64,000 nucleotides of DNA from Idiomarina fontislapidosi (GTDB lineage: Bacteria; Pseudomonadota; Gammaproteobacteria; Enterobacterales; Alteromonadaceae). Made by a program: the position numbers and the translations under genes. The stretch is from positions 62,001-126,000 of the forward strand of contig NZ_QJST01000005.1 in assembly GCF_003226255.1 (NCBI RefSeq), given 5' to 3'. Below, piece after piece: positions 18,511 to 26,964 of the stretch (its first letter is position 1; each line of letters starts with the position of its first letter). The notes below the pieces were generated by a model that did not search any database, was not told the origin of the DNA, and saw only the letters and a list, made by a program, of their open reading frames with translations.

Positions 18511-18963
18511 TTACCCTTGCCCAAGACGCAACAACCGTTGTGTCATGGTTTTCGCTGTATCCGCCACCTGCACATTGGTTTGATATGAACGTGACGCAGA
18601 AATCATATTCGCCATCTCTTCAGTCACGTTGACGTTAGAGCGGTAGATGTAGCCATTACCATCCGCCATTGGGTGATTTGGAGCGTATTCAATTTGCAAG
18701 GGCTTATCGCTCTCGACAATCCCCATCACTTTGACACCCGCCGATTGACCCGTTTGGGTTTGATTTGTCAGGCTATTACCACGGTAGTCACCCTTGGCAT
18801 CGGCTAATGCAGTTGCAAACACTGGACTCCGTGCGCGGTAAGTTTCATCTACGCTGCTACTCACCGAGTTCGCATTGGCTAAGTTACTGGCGGTGGTGTT
18901 TAAGCGCACTGACTGTGCACTCATTGCCGACCCACTGACATTAAAAATATTAAAAAGACTCAT
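18511..18963 (-). CDS. flgC: Flagellar proximal rod protein FlgC
   Basis: FlgC is a proximal rod subunit. The 150-residue protein starts MSLFNIFNVSGSAMSAQSVR, continues with TTASNLANANSVSSS, and ends with VNVTEEMANMISASRSYQTN. Length is close to the usual 135-150. It follows flgB by 11 bases and precedes flgD in the same unit. Confidence 0.95.
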   Translation of the reverse strand: MSLFNIFNVSGSAMSAQSVRLNTTASNLANANSVSSSVDETYRARSPVFATALADAKGDYRGNSLTNQTQTGQSAGVKVMGIVESDKPLQIEYAPNHPMADGNGYIYRSNVNVTEEMANMISASRSYQTNVQVADTAKTMTQRLLRLGQG

Positions 18964-18974
18964 CGTTCAGTTTC

Positions 18975-19379
18975 CTATGCTTGACCGCCGCCTAGCGCTT
19001 TCTTAACGCCGCTAATGCGTCCGTCGAGGAAGTTCATGGTCATTTCGTATTCCAACGCATTTTTTGCATACAAGTTTTGTTCCACCTGTACATCGACCGT
19101 ATTGCCGTCACCGGTATCAGGTTGCGTTGGTATGCGGAACTTTTCGGTTCCTTGCGGTTTGATTTCTACAGAAAAGTGTTTTTCGTGGGTACGCGCGAGC
19201 TTGTGATTTTCAATACCCCGTTGCGCCTGTGCTAAGGCTTGTTGAAAATCGAGCCCTTTAGCTTTGTAGCCTGGGGTATCTGCATTGGCGATATTGTTAG
19301 CAATTACCTCGGCGCGACGCGTCCGGATACCTAGCGTGTGCTGCTGGATACCCATAAGCTTGTCCATAGTCAGTGCCAT
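18975..19379 (-). CDS. flgB: Flagellar proximal rod protein FlgB
   Basis: FlgB is the proximal rod subunit nearest the MS ring. The 134-residue protein starts MALTMDKLMGIQQHTLGIRT and has VIANNIANADTPGYKAKGLD. GGGAG lies 9 bases before this ATG; an in-frame GTG five codons upstream overlaps the ribosome-binding site and is less likely. It is the first gene of flgBCDE, just downstream of a sigma-54 promoter in the gap after cheR. Confidence 0.95.
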   Translation of the reverse strand: MALTMDKLMGIQQHTLGIRTRRAEVIANNIANADTPGYKAKGLDFQQALAQAQRGIENHKLARTHEKHFSVEIKPQGTEKFRIPTQPDTGDGNTVDVQVEQNLYAKNALEYEMTMNFLDGRISGVKKALGGGQA

Positions 19380-19415
19380 AATTTTGTCTCCCACATTTCA
19401 GGTGAGCAAAATAAT

Positions 19416-19430
19416 GCATTAACTGTGCCA
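19416..19430 (-). promoter_or_regulatory. Sigma-54 promoter of flgBCDE
   Basis: The minus strand reads TGGCACA-GTTA-ATGC (GG, ten bases, GC), 36 bases before the flgB ATG, in the 68-base gap between cheR and flgB. Confidence 0.75.
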
Positions 19431-19447
19431 AGCTTATTTAGCGGAGG

Positions 19448-20287
19448 TTAGTTTTTACGCTTGTAGATAATACCGGGGTTGCAGCGTATCATTTCAAAGT
19501 CATCGGTAAGACCTGAGATCGATTCAGAGGCACCTAGGAAAAGGTAACCTTGAGGATTCAACGCTTGCCTGAATTGGGCAATGATTTGCCGCTTGATGTT
19601 TGCCGAAAAGTAAATCAAGACATTACGGCAGAAGATGACATCGAATTTCCCCAACAATGCATAACTGTCGAGCAAATTGAGATGACGAAATTGTACATAT
19701 TGCTTAACTTCGTTTTTTAGTATGGACGAGCCCGGCTTGACACCCTCATCAAAAAACTTCTTGCGCCGCTCGGGCGAGAGTCCGCGCACAATGGCTAAAC
19801 TGTCGTATTCAGCCTTTGCACATTGTTCAAGGACCTTGTTCGAAATATCCGTTGCGGTAATTTTGATACCACCTTTCAACGCGTTTGGGTTTTTCGCTTT
19901 GTACTCAAGGTAAGACATCGCGATCGAATAAGGTTCTTGACCGCTGGAACACGCCGAGGACCAAATTTTTAGCGGTTTCGTTTCATTCTTATATTCTTCG
20001 AATACGCGATTAACTAAAATCTCAAACGGATAGGTGTCGCGAAACCATAGCGTCTCATTCGTCGTCATCGCGTCGATCACAGCCGAGCGCAAGGCGCGCT
20101 CACTGATTTTCATCGAACGTTTTACCAACTCCGCCAATGAATCAATGCCAAAGTGACTCATCAACGGCGACAAACGACTTTTCACCAAGTACAGTTTGTT
20201 GTCACCAAGCACTATCCCGCACTGATGTTCCAAAAACTGTCTAAACTCTTGGTATTCTTGTGTATTGAGCTCTTTATTACTCGACAT
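19448..20287 (-). CDS. cheR: Chemotaxis protein methyltransferase CheR
   Basis: CheR methylates glutamates of chemoreceptors with S-adenosylmethionine. The 279-residue protein has the all-helical N-terminal domain (FLEHQCGIVLGDNKLYLVKS) and the SAM-binding domain with KIWSSACSSGQEPYSIAM and FDVIFCRNVLIYF, both hallmark motifs. LFLGASESI near the end is also characteristic. The gene lies between cheV and flgB, a standard position in polar-flagellum clusters, 17 bases after cheV. Confidence 0.96.
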   Translation of the reverse strand: MSSNKELNTQEYQEFRQFLEHQCGIVLGDNKLYLVKSRLSPLMSHFGIDSLAELVKRSMKISERALRSAVIDAMTTNETLWFRDTYPFEILVNRVFEEYKNETKPLKIWSSACSSGQEPYSIAMSYLEYKAKNPNALKGGIKITATDISNKVLEQCAKAEYDSLAIVRGLSPERRKKFFDEGVKPGSSILKNEVKQYVQFRHLNLLDSYALLGKFDVIFCRNVLIYFSANIKRQIIAQFRQALNPQGYLFLGASESISGLTDDFEMIRCNPGIIYKRKN

Positions 20288-20304
20288 TAACTGCGTCTAT
20301 TCCA

Positions 20305-21252
20305 TTACTCAGTTTCAGCGACAATGTTTTCAGCATTGAGCCATTTCTTAACAGCGGTGGCGAGTTCGTCAGGGTGAAACTTCGCAATAAAATCGTCAGC
20401 CCCAACTTTCTTAACCATTGCCTGATTAAACACCCCACTGAGTGATGTATGCAGTATAACACGAACATCCGCTAAATTAGGGTCAGCTTTTATCTCAGCG
20501 GTTAAGGTGTAGCCATCCATGACAGGCATTTCGACGTCCGAGACTAAAACAGGTACGTGCGGTTGCACGTTACCATCGACTTCTTTCGCCTTCTCTTTTA
20601 ACCAGTCCAGCGCTTCTTTACCGTTCTTCTTAACTTCAAGTGGAATCTCGAGACTTTCCAAAGCACGCTTAATTTGCCCGCGCGCCACAGCGGAGTCATC
20701 TGTGATGAGTATCGTGAGGTTCTCTTTAGCAACGGTAATCGGCTGGTTTTTTACGTCATCACTCAGTTCGGTGCTGACAGGGGAAATATCCGCCAAAATG
20801 CGTTCGACGTCAATAATTTCAACCAATTTGTTGTCTATCTCGGTTACTGCAGTCAAATAGGCATCGCGTCCAGCACCTTTCGGTGGCGGCATGATGTTTT
20901 CCCAATTGATATTGATAATGCGATCGACACCACCCACCAAAAAGCCCTGTACCGTGCGGTTGTACTCGGCAATGATAATAAATCGATTTTCGATATCGGT
21001 AATGGCCGGACCACCTGTTGCCAGGCTTAAATCAATAATCGATATGGCTTGTCCGCGGATGTGTGCCACCCCACGAACCAGACGGTTGCGTCTCGGGATA
21101 GAGGTGAGCCGTGGGCACTGCAGCACTTCTCTTACTTTAAATACGTTGATACCAAATCGTTGCTGGCCACTGAGGCGGAACAGCAAAAGTTCCAAACGGT
21201 TCTGACCCACCATTTGCGTGCGTTGGTTTACCGAGTCAAGAATGCTCGCCAT
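20305..21252 (-). CDS. cheV: Chemotaxis coupling protein CheV
   Basis: CheV couples receptors to CheA and carries a receiver that tunes signalling. The 315-residue protein has a CheW-like domain (residues 20-165, with FRLSGQQRFGINVFKVREVL and RGVAHIRGQAISIIDL) and a receiver domain (residues 180-305) with the acidic pair in ILITDDSAVARG, the phospho-acceptor aspartate in VLVSDVEMPVMDG, and the conserved lysine in DDFIAKF. All key receiver residues are present. It is divergent from flgA across 166 bases. Confidence 0.96.
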   Translation of the reverse strand: MASILDSVNQRTQMVGQNRLELLLFRLSGQQRFGINVFKVREVLQCPRLTSIPRRNRLVRGVAHIRGQAISIIDLSLATGGPAITDIENRFIIIAEYNRTVQGFLVGGVDRIININWENIMPPPKGAGRDAYLTAVTEIDNKLVEIIDVERILADISPVSTELSDDVKNQPITVAKENLTILITDDSAVARGQIKRALESLEIPLEVKKNGKEALDWLKEKAKEVDGNVQPHVPVLVSDVEMPVMDGYTLTAEIKADPNLADVRVILHTSLSGVFNQAMVKKVGADDFIAKFHPDELATAVKKWLNAENIVAETE

Positions 21253-21283
21253 GTTATCTCCCCTCTGTGCCGCTTTTAATCAC

Positions 21284-21299
21284 TGGCATGTTCTTTGCT
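21284..21299 (+). promoter_or_regulatory. Sigma-54 promoter of flgA
   Basis: TGGCATG-TTCT-TTGCT matches the -24/-12 consensus closely (GG, ten bases, GC). It lies about 120 bases before the flgA ATG, in the cheV-flgA divergent gap. Confidence 0.78.
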
Positions 21300-21311
21300 T
21301 GCTTAACCATC

Positions 21312-21340
21312 AATAGTGTCATCTCAGGTGTAAATGTCAA
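21312..21340 (-). promoter_or_regulatory. Possible sigma-70 promoter of cheV
   Basis: TTGACA, 17 bases, ACTATT on the minus strand, 60 bases before the cheV ATG. The -35 is exact but the -10 is poor. Confidence 0.35.
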
Positions 21341-21418
21341 TTGATTGACGATGAGCGAGTTGTGCATATTTCACTATGTAATCGACCGGCAACACCTAAA
21401 ACTTTAAGTGGAGTTAAT

Positions 21419-22126
21419 ATGATAATACGGCAAACCGCGATAATCAGTTCGATCTTTTTCATATTGACGTCAAGTTTAGCATTATCAGCTGAACCTGCCT
21501 CCTATAATTACAAAAAGCTACAACAGCTGGCGAATGAATTTGTGCAACAACAAGTGACCCAACCTGACAACGGTCGAGTTGAGGTGGTGGTGAACTCACT
21601 TGACCCGCGTATGGCCCCCAAACTCTGTTCATCCGCGCCAGCTGTCAGCTTTGCACGCAACTCAGGTCTCGAAAGTTACACCACCGTCGAGATTCAGTGT
21701 ACGACTGGAAACCAGCCATGGCGGACCTATGTTCCGGTGCGCATTTATCAGTATCAAGAAGTTTGGTCAGCTGCAGTGCCAATGTCGCCTGGTCACCTCA
21801 TCAGCGATAGCGACATACGTATAGCGGAGATTGATATAAATCAGGTACGCGCAAATACCTTCACCGATAAGGCACTCCTCGTTGGCGCACGTGTAAAGCG
21901 GCGAATTTCTGCCGGCGATGCGATAGAAGCACGTGACACCTGTCTTGTTTGCGAGGGAGAAACCGTTACAATAGTGGCTACAAATAAATCGTTGCGCATC
22001 ACAGCATCCGGTAAGGCGTTAGGAGACGGATTACAAGGAGAGTCGGTAGCGGTCCGAAATGTGCGCTCAAACAAGTCGTTAGAAGCCGTTGTGACGGGCT
22101 TGAACGAAGTAACGGTTAATTTATAA
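21419..22126 (+). CDS. flgA: Flagellar P-ring assembly chaperone FlgA
   Basis: FlgA is a periplasmic chaperone for FlgI. The 235-residue precursor starts with a signal peptide (MIIRQTAIISSIFF, cleavage after ALS-A near residue 24). The C-terminal SAF domain includes GHLISDSDIRIAEIDINQV and VGARVKRRISAGDAIEARD. GTGGAG precedes this ATG by 7 bases; an upstream in-frame ATG would add 26 residues that do not look like a signal peptide. The gene is the first of the plus-strand flagellar genes. Confidence 0.93.
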   Translation: MIIRQTAIISSIFFILTSSLALSAEPASYNYKKLQQLANEFVQQQVTQPDNGRVEVVVNSLDPRMAPKLCSSAPAVSFARNSGLESYTTVEIQCTTGNQPWRTYVPVRIYQYQEVWSAAVPMSPGHLISDSDIRIAEIDINQVRANTFTDKALLVGARVKRRISAGDAIEARDTCLVCEGETVTIVATNKSLRITASGKALGDGLQGESVAVRNVRSNKSLEAVVTGLNEVTVNL

Positions 22127-22145
22127 ACTTTTTATCAAAAAGGAT

Positions 22146-22172
22146 TAAAGTTATTTTTTCTGCGGCCGATTA
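22146..22172 (+). promoter_or_regulatory. Sigma-28 promoter of flgMN
   Basis: TAAAGTTA, 11 bases, GCCGATTA, about 36 bases before flgM. A sigma-28 promoter at flgM closes the known feedback loop in which FliA makes more of its own antagonist. Confidence 0.85.
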
Positions 22173-22207
22173 CTAACCGAGAACTTATAACATGTGAGGC
22201 GAGCGAT

Positions 22208-22543
22208 ATGGCAATTAATATAAATAATAATGGTGTTAAGAACAGCACGATCGACACCAAACAGACTCAACGTCAAGCGGCGACAGACAAGTCAAGCAAC
22301 ACTGACGTAAATGCAAAAAATGGTTCTGACTCGGTTTCTTTAACCGCTGAAGCACAAAATTTATCGTCGTTGCAAGAGAAAGCAATGAACAGCAGCGGCA
22401 TTGATCAGAGCAAAGTAGACCGCATTAAAACGGCCATCGAAAACGGCTCCTATAAAGTCGATGTCGACCGCCTCGCCTCGAAACTGGCTCAGTTCGAAGG
22501 TGACTTATTTGGCGGCGCGATTGACACAGACAAAGACGCGTAA
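22208..22543 (+). CDS. flgM: Anti-sigma-28 factor FlgM
   Basis: FlgM binds FliA (sigma-28) and is exported through the finished hook, releasing late gene expression. The 111-residue protein has a disordered, polar N-terminal half (NGVKNSTIDTKQTQRQ) and the conserved sigma-binding part with DSVSLTAEAQNLSSLQEKA and VDRIKTAIENGSYKVDVDRL. GAGGCGAG lies upstream of the ATG. It is followed by flgN after 17 bases. Confidence 0.94.
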   Translation: MAININNNGVKNSTIDTKQTQRQAATDKSSNTDVNAKNGSDSVSLTAEAQNLSSLQEKAMNSSGIDQSKVDRIKTAIENGSYKVDVDRLASKLAQFEGDLFGGAIDTDKDA

Positions 22544-22560
22544 CCTGCGCTTAGGAATCT

Positions 22561-22962
22561 ATGACGCCCATCACAGAAGTTCTCGAACAAATGGCTGAGG
22601 CACTGCAGCAATTGCAGCAGTGCCAAGAGCAGGAGTTGGCAGCGATCGTTGAACGTAAACATCAAAGCGTTGCCGAGTTAACCACGCTCAAGACAAACTT
22701 ACTTGATCAATTGAGTGAGTACGATCGCGTACTTGCTGAACATCCAGAGCGGCAGCAACTCACAACTGACGAAGTGTTGAGTGAGCGAGTCGCTGAATTA
22801 CGCGCCACACTCTCGGATGTTAAACGCCAAAACGATGTGAATGAGCGCGTGGTTACACGCACGCTGTCGAACATCGATCAATTGAAACACGAAATCGTAC
22901 GTCACGCCTCTCAGGCCCGAGGTGACACGCTTACATACAATGCCAAGGGCAAAATCCGTTAA
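22561..22962 (+). CDS. flgN: Flagellar export chaperone FlgN
   Basis: FlgN is the cytoplasmic chaperone of FlgK and FlgL. The 133-residue protein is helical and glutamine/glutamate-rich (LEQMAEALQQLQQCQEQELA), as in the family, with KHQSVAELTTLKTNLLDQL following. Identification rests on size, this helical pattern and the position after flgM. Confidence 0.88.
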   Translation: MTPITEVLEQMAEALQQLQQCQEQELAAIVERKHQSVAELTTLKTNLLDQLSEYDRVLAEHPERQQLTTDEVLSERVAELRATLSDVKRQNDVNERVVTRTLSNIDQLKHEIVRHASQARGDTLTYNAKGKIR

Positions 22963-22969
22963 TCTGCAC

Positions 22970-22996
22970 TAAAGATTTTACCGCATATGCCGTTAA
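22970..22996 (+). promoter_or_regulatory. Sigma-28 promoter of flgP
   Basis: TAAAGATT, 11 bases, GCCGTTAA, starting 7 bases after the flgN stop and about 40 before flgP. Confidence 0.75.
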
Positions 22997-23035
22997 TGAA
23001 TTATCTGATATAACTCATTTAGGCTTGAGGTCGAT

Positions 23036-23515
23036 ATGAAACGTGCAGCCCTTACCGTATCGTTATTTACCAGTTTACTGATGCTCAGTGGATGCAGTGC
23101 CGTTTACGATACGCTATACGACCAGCAATACGTCGAGTGGGAGTCCACCACGCCCGAAACGTTTCCTGTCATTACCGCTACCGGTTTTGCCCCAATCGAT
23201 GCACAGCCTGGTGAAACTAAGCAGCATAAAGACCTTGCAGCGATGCGTGCGTCCAAGTTGGCAGCCTACCGCGAGCTAGCCGAGCAAGTGTATGGTCAAC
23301 GCATCTCAGGCAATACGTCCGTACAAAACTGGTCACTTGGCAACGACCAGTTCCAAGCATCTGTTGATGGCGTAATTCGTGGCGCTGAAGTGGTGCGCAC
23401 TTATACCGTCGGCGAATATTACGCGACCGAACTACGTCTAGACTTTGCCAAAGTGCATAACCTGTATGAGAGCACCAGTCGCAAGCAAAAAATCAAACGT
23501 GTTGTTTACTATTGA
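23036..23515 (+). CDS. flgP: Flagellar outer-membrane lipoprotein FlgP (LPP20 family)
   Basis: In Vibrio and relatives FlgP forms an outer-membrane-associated disk or ring around the basal body, needed for stable motility. The 159-residue precursor begins MKRAALTVSLFTSLLMLSGC, a lipoprotein signal with lipobox LSGC. The mature part has the LPP20-type segment KDLAAMRASKLAAYRELAEQ and a C-terminal basic end. The gene has its own sigma-28 promoter. flgO is not next to it; two FlgO-family genes lie 13 kb away. Confidence 0.9.
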   Translation: MKRAALTVSLFTSLLMLSGCSAVYDTLYDQQYVEWESTTPETFPVITATGFAPIDAQPGETKQHKDLAAMRASKLAAYRELAEQVYGQRISGNTSVQNWSLGNDQFQASVDGVIRGAEVVRTYTVGEYYATELRLDFAKVHNLYESTSRKQKIKRVVYY

Positions 23516-23530
23516 TAGCAACGTACACTG

Positions 23531-23546
23531 TGGTCTGATTCTTGCT
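23531..23546 (+). promoter_or_regulatory. Possible sigma-54 promoter of flgT
   Basis: TGGTCTG-ATTC-TTGCT keeps GG, ten bases, GC and an exact TTGCT, but lacks the CAC of the -24 half. It lies 48 bases before flgT, just after flgP. Confidence 0.55.
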
Positions 23547-23593
23547 TAAGTTTACCTGAAGTAACCCTAGGTTGGCTGATTAAAGGTATAAAC

Positions 23594-24781
23594 ATGCTAC
23601 GTACGTTGGTAATTGCTATAATCGTCGGATTAATGACGCTGAGTATTGATGCACGCATCATCGAAGTTGAAGGCAGTGCCCGCATCGTTAACGGCGATAC
23701 CCAAGCTGCACGTAACCAAGCTATCAAGAGCGCTCTGCAGCAGGCATTACTCATGACCGGCAGCTCTATTACCTCTGTCCAATCAATCGTCAACGGTGTT
23801 GTTAATAACAACCAAACTCAAGTATCCGCGACAGGTAATGTCGAACGTGTTGATGTGCTGCGTGAAGAAATGCGCGATGGTCGTCTGTTCGTACTTATTC
23901 AGGCGGAGATTTGGCAACGCGAACAGTCTTGTCGAGGCAGTCATTACAAAGCTGGGGTCACTATCGCGCCATTTGAGTTTTCTAACCGTGAACATGCCGC
24001 TTACGGGCAAATTTGGAATTTAGGCGACATTTCCGCTCAGCATCTCGCTCGCGATATTGCCAGCCAAAGCGATCAGTTATTCGTTAACCACACACTGCGC
24101 CGAAATGCAGGACTGCAAGCCGCCCTCGACAACCTGAACTTGGCCGAGGTGGGCCGTATTGGACGACAAATTGGCTATGCTAACGACAGTCAGTTCGTAA
24201 TCTTAGGGATCTTTGACGATCTCTCAGTCACCGAGAAAAGCGCATTCCTCGGCGTGTTTGACCAACAACCGACGCGCCACTTCGCGTTAACACTCTATTT
24301 AATTGATGCCATGAGTGGCGATCTCATCACACGAGCGCGCGTAGAAGGCGCTGAGCCATGGACTTTTCCACGCAATGCCCAGGTTGATGTTGCTACGACC
24401 CAGTTTTGGGACGCGCCTTTTGGCGTTGCGCTGGCATCATCATTAGAGGAACTTGCCTCTGGTGTTCAAATGCAAGTGCAGTGTAGACCGGTAAGAGGAC
24501 GTGTTGTTTGGCATGATCGTCAGCAGGTTCAGGTTAATCTGGGCTCATCTCACGGTGTTAAAATCGGCGACCAGTTGAACGTTGTTCATCCAAGCAACTA
24601 TGTTGATGATCAGGGTCATTTCCGTCAGCGTTGGCAAGTGAGCCGCTTCACCGTTACCGTAGAACAAGTCCAGGCAGATAGTGCTGTCGCATCAATTAAT
24701 GGTCCTGATGTATTAACTAATGTGCAAGTCAACGATTGGGTTGTGCCAGCCGCTAAGCCAGACAATGGTAATGTTCAGTAG
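23594..24781 (+). CDS. flgT: Flagellar H-ring protein FlgT
   Basis: FlgT is a periplasmic protein that builds the H-ring of sodium-driven polar flagella and helps place the T-ring. The 395-residue precursor has a signal peptide (residues 1-20, TLVIAIIVGLMTLSIDA) and an N-terminal domain starting RIIEVEGSARI with DTQAARNQAIKSALQQALLM. The C-terminal domain includes VNLGSSHGVKIGDQLNVVH. Length matches Vibrio FlgT (about 380). Its presence suggests a sodium-type stator, though none is in this window. Confidence 0.9.
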   Translation: MLRTLVIAIIVGLMTLSIDARIIEVEGSARIVNGDTQAARNQAIKSALQQALLMTGSSITSVQSIVNGVVNNNQTQVSATGNVERVDVLREEMRDGRLFVLIQAEIWQREQSCRGSHYKAGVTIAPFEFSNREHAAYGQIWNLGDISAQHLARDIASQSDQLFVNHTLRRNAGLQAALDNLNLAEVGRIGRQIGYANDSQFVILGIFDDLSVTEKSAFLGVFDQQPTRHFALTLYLIDAMSGDLITRARVEGAEPWTFPRNAQVDVATTQFWDAPFGVALASSLEELASGVQMQVQCRPVRGRVVWHDRQQVQVNLGSSHGVKIGDQLNVVHPSNYVDDQGHFRQRWQVSRFTVTVEQVQADSAVASINGPDVLTNVQVNDWVVPAAKPDNGNVQ

Positions 24782-24842
24782 GGTCGGCGTCGCTGGAAAG
24801 CGGTTGTTAACTCTGGCATAATTCGCGGCTGTATCTACGGCT

Positions 24843-24919
24843 GTCCCCGTAGCTCAGCAGGATAGAGCAGCCGCCTCCTAAGCGGCAGGTCGCAGGTTCG
24901 ACTCCTGCCGGGGACGCCA
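24843..24919 (+). tRNA. tRNA-Arg (anticodon CCT)
   Basis: A 77-base cloverleaf with acceptor arms GTCCCCG and CGGGGAC, anticodon stem GCCGC/GCGGC enclosing the loop CTCCTAA (anticodon CCT), T arm GCAGG-TTCGACT-CCTGC, and an encoded CCA end. It reads AGG codons. It is convergent with the following minus-strand gene, whose stop is 4 bases away. CATAAT about 25 bases upstream could be its -10 element. Confidence 0.95.
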
Positions 24920-24922
24920 GTA

Positions 24923-26530
24923 CTAACGTCGGTTTAGAAATTCGATTAAAGGCTCAAGCCGCATGGGCGTTGCTTCAAGAAAGCCTTGCATCACATCAGC
25001 GTGCAGCTGCTGAACCATTGCTTTTTCGGATGCCACTTCGACACCCTCTGCCACGATGTTTAAGCCCAGTTCATGTGCCATACCAATAATACCGCGTACA
25101 ATCGCTTGGTTTGCGTTATTAGTATCAATTTTACGGATGAAACTACGATCGAGTTTTACATCAGTAATAGGCATTTGAGTGAGGTAACGTAAATTCGAAA
25201 ACCCGGTACCAAAATCATCCAACGCAATCGCTATGCCCATATCCGTGAGTTTGTCGAGCGTACTGACCGCCGCCTGTGCATTGCGTAACATCATCGACTC
25301 GGTAATCTCGAGTTTGATATCTGATGGTGCAATTCCGGTATCATCTATGACTTTTTTGAGCTGCTCGATGAAATCAGTACGGGTAATGTGCACTGTCGAT
25401 ACATTGACAGAAATCCGCGCGCCCGTCGCCAGCAGAGGTTTTAATTTTTGCCAATCACTAAAGGCTTGGCGCATAATCCAATAACTCAAGGGAATAATCT
25501 GACCCGAGCTCTCTAGTATTGGAATAAATTCGCCAGGTGATAATCCCTCAATCTCAGGGTGACGCCAGCGCACCAAGGCTTCTAAGCCATAGACAGTATT
25601 CGATTCTAAACAAATTTGAGGTTGATAAACTAAATGAAACTGATCACGGTGAATGCCCTTTTGCACTGAATTACGAATTAATAATGCGCGGTTCACCTCG
25701 TCATTTAGTGCTTTATCAAACCATTGAAACGTGTTCTTACCAGCGCGCTTTGCCTCAAACATTGCAATATCAGCTTGCTGTATCATCACCTCGGCACGGT
25801 TCATACGCTCTTTGCAATATGTCACACCCGCGCTTGCGGTAATATAGATATCGGTACTATCAATTTTATAGGGGCGCGCCACGTCGTCGAGGATACGTTG
25901 TGTGACCATCGCCGCATCTTGGCGCGTCTCTAGTCCTGTCAGGATCATCAAAAACTCATCACCGCTTAGGCGGGTTAATGTATCTGAATTACGTAATTGA
26001 TTACGAATACGACCTGCAACCACCTGCAACAGTTTGTCACCCATCTCGTGACCCAGGCTATCATTGATCGCTTTAAACCCATCTAAGTCTAAAAACACCA
26101 CGGCGGTAAGACTGGTGTCACAATCCTCTGATAAACAATGACGCTGTAACCGCATAATAAACTGCATGCGGTTAGGTAGACCCGTTAATGGATCGTGCTG
26201 CGATAAAAAGGGTAACTGCTCGGTACCGCTCGGTTTCATGTTGAACGGATGCAGATAAACGATATAGTGCTTGCAGTCGTCATCGATAATGGTAATAGCG
26301 CAGTAATATACGGGTCGGGCGCCCTCTTCAAACGCTTGAAATGAGCTAGAAAAAAACTCTTTATCGCCCGCCGGCAATTGTATCGCGAGCTTGTTGCCTA
26401 ACTCAGATTGGTTCGTTAGTAACGCTTTGGCACCTTGATTCGCGTACGTGATCGCACAATTACTATCGACAATAACGATAGCAATGCGACTTTTATCAAA
26501 TATTTCATAACGCGCACAGGTATGTTGCAT
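24923..26530 (-). CDS. PAS-GGDEF-EAL signalling protein (cyclic-di-GMP turnover)
   Basis: Cytoplasmic protein of 535 aa without membrane segments. A PAS domain (about 10-115) precedes a GGDEF domain (about 125-285), with SGDEF in place of GGDEF, and an EAL domain (about 295-535). The EAL part keeps EALVRWRHP, DDFGTGFSNL, KLDRSFI and VAEGVE, so phosphodiesterase activity looks intact. SGDEF is often still active in cyclases, so the net direction cannot be told from sequence. Placement next to flagellar genes suggests a role in motility-biofilm switching, which is inference. Confidence 0.9.
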   Translation of the reverse strand: MQHTCARYEIFDKSRIAIVIVDSNCAITYANQGAKALLTNQSELGNKLAIQLPAGDKEFFSSSFQAFEEGARPVYYCAITIIDDDCKHYIVYLHPFNMKPSGTEQLPFLSQHDPLTGLPNRMQFIMRLQRHCLSEDCDTSLTAVVFLDLDGFKAINDSLGHEMGDKLLQVVAGRIRNQLRNSDTLTRLSGDEFLMILTGLETRQDAAMVTQRILDDVARPYKIDSTDIYITASAGVTYCKERMNRAEVMIQQADIAMFEAKRAGKNTFQWFDKALNDEVNRALLIRNSVQKGIHRDQFHLVYQPQICLESNTVYGLEALVRWRHPEIEGLSPGEFIPILESSGQIIPLSYWIMRQAFSDWQKLKPLLATGARISVNVSTVHITRTDFIEQLKKVIDDTGIAPSDIKLEITESMMLRNAQAAVSTLDKLTDMGIAIALDDFGTGFSNLRYLTQMPITDVKLDRSFIRKIDTNNANQAIVRGIIGMAHELGLNIVAEGVEVASEKAMVQQLHADVMQGFLEATPMRLEPLIEFLNRR

Positions 26531-26964
26531 AACCTAATCCTTTAGTTTCACCCGTTTATTTGCCAGGTGACTTTTATCCGTATTCCTTGTTTAATAGTTG
26601 ACTGGGCACTTTGCTCTACTGTGCAACGAACGGCTATTAATACACACCGAGCTACCCTAACGCCAACACCGACCGTGCTCACTGTGCTGCCCTCAAGACA
26701 GCACCTCTTTCTTTGTATCGAGTGAATACCATTACACCTCGATCAGTAAATCCGTACTTATACTGATTTTAGCATTAATCATTGATGCTCACTGTACGCC
26801 CTCTGTCATAAAGCGCCGTTGATTTTTTAAACAACCGACAGTCGCAAACCATGCTAACGGGTTGAAGTTAAAAGTGATGATTCCGTTTAAATTTTAAGAA
26901 AATGTTATTCATTAGCAACGGTGCTAGGAGTATCACGGCAACCCTATGATTGACAAGGTATTTA
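26531..26964. other. Gene-free stretch between the PAS-GGDEF-EAL gene and the hydroxylase gene
   Basis: 434 bases with no convincing open frame on either strand. The only structure I see is a small inverted repeat (GTGCTG and CAGCAC around a 9-base loop, near 26683-26703). It must contain the promoter of the PAS-GGDEF-EAL gene, but no element stands out, and I see no terminator with a T run after the hydroxylase gene. Confidence 0.5.

Noticed and set aside
24843-24919. tRNA-Arg as an attachment site of an island
   Set aside because: No integrase gene and no repeat of the tRNA 3' end were seen on either side; the genes on both sides look native.
24923-26530. SGDEF in place of GGDEF taken as a dead cyclase domain
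   Set aside because: SGDEF occurs in active cyclases, so inactivity cannot be claimed from this change alone.
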